Shown here piece after piece: positions 18,976-26,519 of a stretch of DNA of 64,000 nt. The stretch lies in the NCBI RefSeq assembly GCF_000024565.1, contig NC_013515.1, forward strand, positions 1,346,497-1,410,496, read 5' to 3'. Source of the stretch: Streptobacillus moniliformis DSM 12112. GTDB taxonomy: Bacteria > Fusobacteriota > Fusobacteriia > Fusobacteriales > Leptotrichiaceae. A program made the position numbers and the translations under genes. Positions within the stretch are counted from its first letter, which is position 1. Each line of letters starts with the position of its first letter. The notes beneath the pieces are model-generated. The model did not search any database. It saw nothing but the letters and a program-made list of their open reading frames with translations, and was not told the origin of the DNA.

Positions 18976-20295
18976 TTAATCATATATGTTATTATATATT
19001 AAAAATATCAATTTTACAATTATATAAATTTTCGCTAAAACGAAGTCTTTGTTTTCATTGTTATTATTAGAAGCACCATTTGGTTTATTCTCCAAGTTAA
19101 ACTCTGCTCCTATCCATGGACTTACTTTTAATCTTCCTTCTACATAACTAAATTCTGTTGATATTTTTGGCTTCACTGTTAATGAATGTATTGCTTTTTC
19201 TAATTCTTCTTTTGTTGATAGTTTTCCTTTTGTTAAGTCTTTTATTTCTCCTTTTTTCTTTCTTAAACTATCTTGTTTACTTACATCATATTTCTCTGCA
19301 TATTTATGTATACTTTCCTTATAGCCTGTTGAATCTTTTATATAATCTACATATACTCCATATACTTCTTTATTTAAGCCATTTAAATTATACTCATTAT
19401 CTAATGATAAGATTACTTCTACATTCTCTCTTGCCTTATATCTACTCTTTCCTCCAAAGTCTATGCTTAGGGCTTGTTTTATTCCTTTATCACTTGGTTT
19501 AAAGTTTGCATCTAATCCATATTTAGCATCAATATTTATTTCATTTGTGTATCTTCCATTTACATTCTTATACCCTAACACTATATTTGCTAAGAATACA
19601 TCGTATAAGTCTTTACCATTAGTAGCTACTTTATGGTCTTTGTCTGTATGGAAATGTACTTGGTTGTATAAGTTTACTTTTCCTTCTATCTTGTTATTAT
19701 CATTTATTTCATAGCTTACCTTATTTTCTGTCCATACAAATCCTTGATGTCTTAGATCTTCTGGTTTTTGGTTTTCTTTATGTTTTGTGTCAAATAAGTA
19801 TCTTAAATCTATTGTTGATTCTATATTTACTTCTTCTATCTCTTTTTTTAATGATAGTCCTGCTCCTGTTAATAGGGCATGGTTGTATTCTTTATTTCCA
19901 TTAGTAGCTTTTAGATTAGCTCCTAGCTTGTATTCTGCTAATGTGTGTAAGTCTAATCCCTTTGTTACATTTAGCTTTATCTTATTTGATGTCTTAAAGT
20001 CATTATTAAGTTTACTTACTTCTTCATTAACTTTATGCTCTATTGTAACCTTATTTGAATTATCTGATATTAGAGATAGTTTTGTTGTTGGTTTTATTGT
20101 TGCTCCTAGCTTTACTTCTGGTTCATGAGTTAATGTTGTATTACCATTATCTTCTTTAATCTTTAATTTGTAATTAAGATCTCCTCTTAGATCAACTGTT
20201 TTTCCTTTATATTCTCCATTATTTAATAACTCTACTTTTGTTTCTCTTTTAGTTCCCTTTAATATGCTCTTTAACTCAAAATTAAAAAGCAACAC
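18976..20295 (-). pseudogene. outer membrane protein gene fragment, truncated at both ends
   Basis: A 439-codon open frame of beta-strand-rich sequence (repeated alternating strands such as KIEGKVNLYNQVHF and GRLKVSPWIGAEFNLE). It has no signal peptide, no Shine-Dalgarno and an in-frame stop (TAG) directly before its GTG. Its last residues (KIYIIVKLIFLIYNNIYD) are translation of the paralog B promoter, not a barrel end, so the original C-terminus is missing. I read it as an internal piece of a lost outer membrane protein left by recombination. It shows no clear alignment by eye to paralogs A and B. Expression is unlikely. Confidence 0.65.
18991..19019 (-). promoter_or_regulatory. promoter of OMP paralog B, inside the 3' end of an upstream OMP fragment
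   Basis: TTGTAA (19014-19019), 17 bp, TATAAT (18991-18996). This matches the paralog A promoter at nearly every base and lies inside the last 15 codons of the decayed frame upstream. Confidence 0.75.
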
Positions 20296-20381
20296 CTAAT
20301 TTCAGAATGGAAAAAATTCTGTTAAAATGGTATAATTTAATATATGAATAATTAATAAATAAAGGTGGTGAAATAACGCTT

Positions 20382-21784
20382 ATGAACATAGATGAAATAA
20401 AGATGTTAATTCAAAATGAAGAAAAAATAGATGTTGAATTTAAAGAATCTAAAAATGCTCTAAACAAAGATATTTTTGATACGGTATGTGCTTTCAACAA
20501 TAGAAATGGAGGACATATTTTACTTGGAATAAATGATAAAAAGGAAATTGTTGGAGTTAATAAAGATAAGGTAGATAAATTGATTAAAAAATTTACTACT
20601 GCAATAAATAATCCACAAAAAATGTATCCTCCACTTTATTTAATTCCAGAAGTCTTTGATCTTGAAGAAAAAAAGTAATTTATATCAGAGTACCTGAAGG
20701 TTATCAGGTATGCAGACATAATGGAAAAATTTGGGATAGATCTTATGAAGGAGATATAAATATTACAGATCATTCAGAACTGGTATATAAGATATATGCA
20801 AGAAAACAGGGAACTTATTTTGTAAATAAAGTATATCCAAATCTTGATATTGATTTTCTTGATTCTTCTCTTATTAAAAAAGCGAAGAATATAGCTACTG
20901 CTAGAAATAAGAATCATGCTTAGAAAAATATGAGTGATGAAGAACTTCTTAGAAGTGCTAACTTGATTTTGACAGATCCAGAAACAAAACGTGAAGGAAT
21001 TACATTAGCTGCCATTTTACTATTTGGAAAAGATAATTCTATTATGTCTGTCCTTCCACAACATAAAACTGATGCAATATTTAGAGTTGAAAATAAGGAT
21101 AGATATGATGATAGAGATGTGGTCATAACAAATCTGATTGACAGCTATGATAGATTAATAAAATTTGGACAAAAACATTTAAACGATTTATTTGTTTTAG
21201 ATGGAATCATCAATGTCAATGCAAGAGATAGAATACTTAGAGAAATTGTATCAAACACATTAGCTCACAGGGATTATTCAAGTGGTTTCCCTGCAAAAAT
21301 GATTATTGATGATGAAAAAATTACAATTGAAAATAGTAACTTAGCTCATGGAATGGGAGCTTTAGATTTACAAAAATTTGAACATTTCCCTAAAAATCCA
21401 TCTATATCTAAAGTTTTCAGAGAGATAGGTCTTGCAGATGAGCTTGGGTCAGGAATGAGAAATACTTACAAGTATACTCAGCTTTATTCTGGACAAAATC
21501 CAATATTTTAGGAAGGGGATATTTTTAGAACTATTATTCCTCTAAAAAAGATCGCAACTCAGAAGGTTGGTGGAGTGAATGTCGCTCAGGATGTCGTTCA
21601 GGATAATATAAATCTTGTAGATTTCATAAAAGAACAAATAAGAAAAAATCATAAAATCACAAGAAAAGCTATTGCAAATAAAGCTGGAGTTAGTATAAAA
21701 ACTATAGAAAGAACTATTAAAACAATAGATAATCTAAAGTATGTAGGTCATGGTAACAACAGACATTGGAAACTTAACGAATAA
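20382..21784 (+). pseudogene. broken AlbA_2/HATPase_c_4 DNA-binding regulator
   Basis: Three collinear pieces make one protein of about 467 residues. Piece 1 (20382-20678) is an AlbA_2 (Schlafen-like) domain with VEFKESKNAL and NRNGGHILLGI. A -1/+2 frameshift at the A7 run 20668-20674 is needed to join piece 2, which continues IYIRVPEGYQVCRHNGK. An in-frame TAG at 20921-20923 and another at 21509-21511 (after QNPIF) interrupt it. The middle has the ATP-binding-like region with SNTLAHRDYSSGF and ADELGSGMRN. The end (about 21614-21784) is a winged helix (TRKAIANKAGVSIKTIERTI). Intact relatives are putative ATP-dependent transcription regulators. Three lesions mean it is dead here. Confidence 0.85.
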
Positions 21785-21841
21785 AACAAGTTATGCCATA
21801 TATATTAAAGTAAATATTTTGAAATAAAAATTCTTAATACA

Positions 21842-21870
21842 AAAAAGCCTGCTCGAAAAAGCAGGTTTTT
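21842..21870 (+). terminator. intrinsic terminator after the broken regulator
   Basis: CCTGCT / AGCAGG stem (extended by A-T pairs) with a short loop, followed by TTTTTCTTAC. Confidence 0.75.
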
Positions 21871-22032
21871 CTTACTTTAAATAACCAAAACCATTATTTT
21901 TATTTAAAAATAAGCTATTTTCTATTTTTTAATAATTTCTTTTTTACTACCTCATTATTTATTACCTAGAGAATGTCCCTCGAAATGTCGCTCACGATTA
22001 AATTATTTTTTAGCGTTATTAAATTAAAAAAA

Positions 22033-22066
22033 ACAGGAGAGTTTCCACTTTTAGAAATCCTCCTGT
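22033..22066 (-). terminator. intrinsic terminator after the trimeric autotransporter gene
   Basis: ACAGGAG..TTTCTA / GGAAA..CTCCTGT stem on the minus strand, then a run of eight T, 36 bp past the stop. Confidence 0.75.
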
Positions 22067-22102
22067 ATTTTTATCCTTTTTCTTAATAACTCCTTGTTTT
22101 TG

Positions 22103-25100
22103 CTATCTTAATTCAATCTCTACCCTTCTATTAGAAGACCTTCCACTTGAACTCTTATTTGTTTCTACTATGTTATTATATCCTGATGAACTTACCTTCC
22201 TTATTGATATACTCATATCTAAGCCTAACTCTCTTAGTTTCTTTGCTACTACATTTGCTCTCTTTAAACCTAACTCAAGATTTAAATTCTCTCCTGATAC
22301 ATTATCTGTATACCCTGTTATATATATCTTCCTATTCTTATAGTTCTCATTTAACTCTCTTACTATATTCTTTAACATCTCTTCTTGGCTCTTTGTTAGC
22401 TCATGTATACCTAATCTATATCCATCTAGTGTGTATAAGTCATCTTCATTCATCTTAATATCTTCAAATTCTTTTAATTTCTTCTCAAGTTCATCTATTC
22501 TCTTATTTAATTTATTATTTAATTCATTTAGTTTTACTATTGAATTATTAACTTCATCATTATTTACTATTACTTCTTTTTCTATTATAACTTCTTTATC
22601 TTTCTTTATATTAACACTACTTCCAAACTGATATCCTATACCTGCTCCTAATGATACATGTCCTTTAGTATTAAGTGCTCCACTTACCTTATATACTACA
22701 TTTCCTACTTCATTTAAACCTGATAGTCCCAGTGCAAAGGCATGTTCTCCGTTATAGTAACCATATGAACCTGCTATGTTGTGTCTTCTATCATCTAATG
22801 TACTTATTTGTGGTAAGTTTGCCATTGCTACAGCATTAGCTACCCCACTATTTGCTGCTACTCCTTTTGCTATATCACTTTTTACTTTATCTGTTAGATC
22901 TACACTAACTTCATTTCCTTTTGCTTCTGTCTTAATATAATCTGTTCCTTTAATTGAAAACTTAAGTCCTCCATTTTTGTTTAGACTTTGTGTATCTGTA
23001 TTTCCTTTATCTGCTCCAAATGATAATGTATTATTTCCTAAAGTATTTATTGCTTTAGCTACATCTCCTGTTTTAGCTATTTTTTCATTATCAGATGATT
23101 TAGCTTCTATTTTATCATTACTTACCTCTGTAGTAATTGTACCTACATTAGCTTTTAATTTTCCATCTTTATCTTTTAGTATAGTCTTATTATCAGTCTT
23201 TACATCTAATGTATATGTATATTTATTCTTATCACCATCATAACTTGATTTTACATTTATTGCTGAATCATTTTCTGCCTTAACTTCCGTTCTACTATCT
23301 TTTAATTGTTTTAGATTAACTCCATCAGTATCTGCTTTTCCAGCTCCAACATTACTTATCTTATTTCCACCATTATTTAAACCATCTTTAGTTAAAGATA
23401 CTACTTTATCACCTTTATCAGAATTTATTTTTAATCCATCTCCTGTAATATTAGTAGTATTCCCACTATTATCTTTAAATTCTGAACTAGTTAAATCTTT
23501 AAGTTCTTTATTTAATGAATAAGTAAAATCTTTACCTTTTTGTTTAATAGATAAGTTATCTCCTGCATTAAGTTTTACTGTATCATCTTTTTTAACTTTT
23601 TCTGTTGTTATTCCTTCAGCATTACCTGTTCCAGTTTTTCCAGAAGTTATATTAAATCCTGATTCTTTTATTGTATCATTTACTTTTTTATCAAGTTCTT
23701 TTAATTGATCTTCTGTTGCTACCTGACCACTAGTAATATTATTTGAATCCCACTTCTTATTAGTTAAACCATTAATTGTTCCTTTACCATCTTTGTTTGT
23801 TATAACATTTCCTGCTTTAACTTCTCCTGTCTTACCATTTAATTCTACTTGTTTATCTCCAGAACCTAATGTTACCTTATCGTTTAATTTAACATCATAT
23901 TCTTTACTTCCATTAGCTCCATCTTTTTGTGTTACTACAATATTATTATCACTAGATTTTACAGTTGTTTTTGAAGCTTTTGATTCTTTATCTAATTTAT
24001 CTTCTAACTCCTTTTTAACCTTATCTAATTGTGATTTATTTACAGCATCTGTATCTTTTTCTCCTGCTGCTACATTAGTTATCTTATTTCCACCATTGTT
24101 TAATCCATCTTTAGTTACTGATACTGATTTACCACTATTTTTATCAGAATTTATACTCATACCACTTCCTGTGATATTAGTTTTATTTCCATCTTTATCT
24201 TTAAATTCTGAACTAGTTAAATCTTTAAGTTCCTTATTTAATGAATAAGTAAAATCTTTTCCACTCTGACTAATAGATAAATTATCTCCTGCACTTAATT
24301 TTAATGTATCTCCTTTTGACATCTTTTCTTTACTAGATGTTCCTAAGTTATTTCCTGTTCCACTTTTACCTGATATTACATAAAAATCATAACTATTTGT
24401 TGCCTGTCCTTTATTTAGACTATCACTTAATGCTTTTAATTGATCCTCTGTTGCTGCTCTTCCACTTGTAATATTAGTTGGATCCCAAGTCTTATTAGTT
24501 AATCCAGTTATTGTTCCAGAATTTCCATCTAAAATTAAATTTTTACTCCCTAAAGTTATCTTATCATTTAACTTAACATTGTATTTTCTATGTCCATCTT
24601 TATCATCTTTTGATGTTAATACAATATTTCCAGATGTTTTATTTGCTTGTTCTTCATTATTAGCAATAACTTCTGTTTTTGAAGCTTTTATTGCATCATG
24701 AATAGTATTTTTACCAGTATCACCAATATTAGTCATATTAAGTTTTCCATTTGTAGTTATAGCTGCATTTCCACCTAAAATACTCTTAGCTGAATCTACA
24801 AATGTTCCTAATACCATATTAGTTGCATAAAGTTGTGATCCATTTATTGCATCTGTTGATTCCTTACTTATTTGTCCTGCTGCTACATGTTGTAATTGTC
24901 TTTCTTTACCTTTACTTCCTATAGATATTACTGAAATAGGGGTTTTACCTGCAAATTCACCAAATGTCATTCCATTTATACTAAATTTATTTGTTGCAAC
25001 TTGTTTTGTTGTTTCACTTTCTGATCCAAGTGCTACTGATTTTTCTATAGTTGCTTTTGAATCTGCTCCTATAGCCGTAGAACTAACTTCTTCTGCTTTT

Positions 25101-26338
25101 GAACTAACTCCTATAGCTGTAGTTTTTTTATGATCAGCTTTTGAGAAAGCACCTATTGCTGTTGCTCCTGTAATTGCTAATTCTCCTCCACCTACTTTTG
25201 TTCCTTTACTTCCTGAACTAGCCATATATCCTATAGCAACATCTCCTACATACTCTGTTTTAGAATTATTTCCTATTGATATAGCGTGTATTTCTTTAGA
25301 ACCTGCCTCTTTTCCTATCGCTATTCCATGTTTTGTTTTTGTTGTTGCAGAAACTCCTATAGCAATTGAATCAGATTGCTCTGCTATTGCATTTTTACCT
25401 ATAGTTATTGAATCTTTTTCTTTTGATTTAGCTCCATTTCCTATAGATATACTATTTTCTCCTTCTGATAATGTTTCATTACCTATAGCTATTGCATTAT
25501 TTCTATTAGTTCTTGAAGTAGTTCCTAATGCAATAGCATTAGTTCCACTACTTTTTGAATTATTACCTATTGAAATTGAACTTTCTCCTCCAGCATAACC
25601 ATTATTTCCTATATTTATTGAATTTGCTGCCATTGCTTCAATTTTATTTCCTAAAGCTATGGCATTATTAGCATTAGTTTTTGAAGTATTACCTATAGCA
25701 ATAGCATTAGTTCCACTACTTTTCGTATTATTTCCTATTGAAACTGAACTTTTACCTCCAGCATAACCACCATTACCTATAGCTATTGAATCATCAGACA
25801 TTGCATCAATTTTATTTCCTAAAGCTAGACTATTTGCTCCACTTGATTTTGATCCTAAACCAAAAACTGAACTATTTTTACCTATTGCTTTAACATCATT
25901 TCCAAAAGCTACAGAATTTTCTCCTTTACTCCCAGCTTTTCTACCTACAGCAACAGAATCTTTTCCAATCGAATTTGATTCCATACCAATAGCTATAGAT
26001 GATGAACCTGATGCTTGATTCCATGCACCTAAAGCAACTGAATTACTTTCTCCAACAATATTCTTATATCCTATAGCTACTACATTAGAAGCACTCGCTT
26101 TATTTGCCTTATTTTTAGCACCTATTAATATTGATTTTTGAACACCATTTTCAAAAACATTTGATAATTCAGTTTTAGTTCCATCTGATTTAATGTCAGT
26201 TCCAATTATATAATTATCACTTCCATTTCCACGCTTATTTTCACCACTTACACTACCTCCATCTTCTGTATAAATAGAATCTGTATAAGAAATCGTCGAC
26301 AAGAATAATAAAATTGCAACCAAGTTTTTTTTATTCAT
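22103..26338 (-). CDS. trimeric autotransporter adhesin (YadA type) with C-terminal OmpA domain
   Basis: 1411 residues. Signal peptide MNKKNLVAILLFLSTISYTDS. Residues about 60-450 are Hep_Hag head repeats (…SIAIGNGG, AIALGN) of 14-16 residues. A neck and stalk follow with two long repeats of about 242 residues, each with LKDLTSSEFKD and GDNLSI. The YadA anchor is about 1154-1241 (AKGVAANSGVANAVAMANLP to GYQF). Unusually, it continues for 170 residues: a coiled coil (1245-1300) and an OmpA domain (1300-1411) with GYTDN (Asp1345) and SNRRVEIEL (Arg1404-1405), the peptidoglycan (DAP) contacts. Transcribed from a G-tract promoter and led by a hairpin-spaced SD, described separately. Likely role: surface adhesion. 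Confidence 0.9.
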   Translation of the reverse strand: MNKKNLVAILLFLSTISYTDSIYTEDGGSVSGENKRGNGSDNYIIGTDIKSDGTKTELSNVFENGVQKSILIGAKNKANKASASNVVAIGYKNIVGESNSVALGAWNQASGSSSIAIGMESNSIGKDSVAVGRKAGSKGENSVAFGNDVKAIGKNSSVFGLGSKSSGANSLALGNKIDAMSDDSIAIGNGGYAGGKSSVSIGNNTKSSGTNAIAIGNTSKTNANNAIALGNKIEAMAANSINIGNNGYAGGESSISIGNNSKSSGTNAIALGTTSRTNRNNAIAIGNETLSEGENSISIGNGAKSKEKDSITIGKNAIAEQSDSIAIGVSATTKTKHGIAIGKEAGSKEIHAISIGNNSKTEYVGDVAIGYMASSGSKGTKVGGGELAITGATAIGAFSKADHKKTTAIGVSSKAEEVSSTAIGADSKATIEKSVALGSESETTKQVATNKFSINGMTFGEFAGKTPISVISIGSKGKERQLQHVAAGQISKESTDAINGSQLYATNMVLGTFVDSAKSILGGNAAITTNGKLNMTNIGDTGKNTIHDAIKASKTEVIANNEEQANKTSGNIVLTSKDDKDGHRKYNVKLNDKITLGSKNLILDGNSGTITGLTNKTWDPTNITSGRAATEDQLKALSDSLNKGQATNSYDFYVISGKSGTGNNLGTSSKEKMSKGDTLKLSAGDNLSISQSGKDFTYSLNKELKDLTSSEFKDKDGNKTNITGSGMSINSDKNSGKSVSVTKDGLNNGGNKITNVAAGEKDTDAVNKSQLDKVKKELEDKLDKESKASKTTVKSSDNNIVVTQKDGANGSKEYDVKLNDKVTLGSGDKQVELNGKTGEVKAGNVITNKDGKGTINGLTNKKWDSNNITSGQVATEDQLKELDKKVNDTIKESGFNITSGKTGTGNAEGITTEKVKKDDTVKLNAGDNLSIKQKGKDFTYSLNKELKDLTSSEFKDNSGNTTNITGDGLKINSDKGDKVVSLTKDGLNNGGNKISNVGAGKADTDGVNLKQLKDSRTEVKAENDSAINVKSSYDGDKNKYTYTLDVKTDNKTILKDKDGKLKANVGTITTEVSNDKIEAKSSDNEKIAKTGDVAKAINTLGNNTLSFGADKGNTDTQSLNKNGGLKFSIKGTDYIKTEAKGNEVSVDLTDKVKSDIAKGVAANSGVANAVAMANLPQISTLDDRRHNIAGSYGYYNGEHAFALGLSGLNEVGNVVYKVSGALNTKGHVSLGAGIGYQFGSSVNIKKDKEVIIEKEVIVNNDEVNNSIVKLNELNNKLNKRIDELEKKLKEFEDIKMNEDDLYTLDGYRLGIHELTKSQEEMLKNIVRELNENYKNRKIYITGYTDNVSGENLNLELGLKRANVVAKKLRELGLDMSISIRKVSSSGYNNIVETNKSSSGRSSNRRVEIELR

Positions 26339-26344
26339 ATATAT

Positions 26345-26380
26345 AGGGATTTAGCTATTTGAGAAAATCCCTCTCCTCCT
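26345..26380 (-). promoter_or_regulatory. SD and leader hairpin of the trimeric autotransporter mRNA
   Basis: AGGAGG (26375-26380) is 36 nt from the ATG at 26338, too far for normal initiation. AGGGATTT (26365-26372 read on the minus strand) pairs with AAATCCCT (26345-26352) around a 12-nt loop. Folding this 28-nt hairpin leaves 2 + 6 = 8 nt between the SD and the start codon. Confidence 0.6.
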
Positions 26381-26400
26381 TTTAAAACCATATTAAGTAA

Positions 26401-26432
26401 AGTATACCCCCCCCCCCGTTCTTTTTTGTCAA
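26401..26432 (-). promoter_or_regulatory. G11-tract promoter of the trimeric autotransporter (putative phase-variable)
   Basis: Minus strand: TTGACA (26427-26432), nine bases AAAAAGAAC, then eleven G (26407-26417), then TATACT (26401-26406). The spacer is 20 bp; eight Gs would give the optimal 17. The same layout precedes the autotransporter at 60649. Confidence 0.8.
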
Positions 26433-26482
26433 CGATATTTGTGAAAAATAGTTACAAACGATGAAAATCATTTTCAAAACAA

Positions 26483-26514
26483 AAGAGAACCCCTAAATTT
26501 TAAGAGATTCTCTT
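26483..26514 (-). terminator. intrinsic terminator after the P-type ATPase
   Basis: AAGAGAA / TTCTCTT stem on the minus strand followed by TTGTTTTG and further Ts, 6 nt beyond the stop. Confidence 0.65.
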
Positions 26515-26519
26515 ACATT

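Larger units (their letters stand above)
21785..22102. other. intergenic stretch between the broken regulator and the trimeric autotransporter
   Basis: 318 bp with no gene. It holds a plus-strand terminator (21842-21870), a minus-strand terminator (22033-22066) and, at about 21966-22002, a short remnant reading ENVPRNVAHD. That resembles the NVAQDVVQD linker at 21575 and the Asn-Val repeats common in this regulator family, so a second relative may once have been here. Confidence 0.5.

Noticed and set aside
19158-20128. Plus-strand frames over the OMP fragment, and similar antisense frames over the other surface genes
   Set aside because: They mirror coding sequence on the minus strand, are Leu/Ser-rich as expected for antisense frames and lack SD sites.
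26407-26417. C11 run as a possible assembly artefact
   Set aside because: A second run with the same flanking -35/-10 design at 60708-60716 makes chance or artefact unlikely, although exact lengths may be misread.
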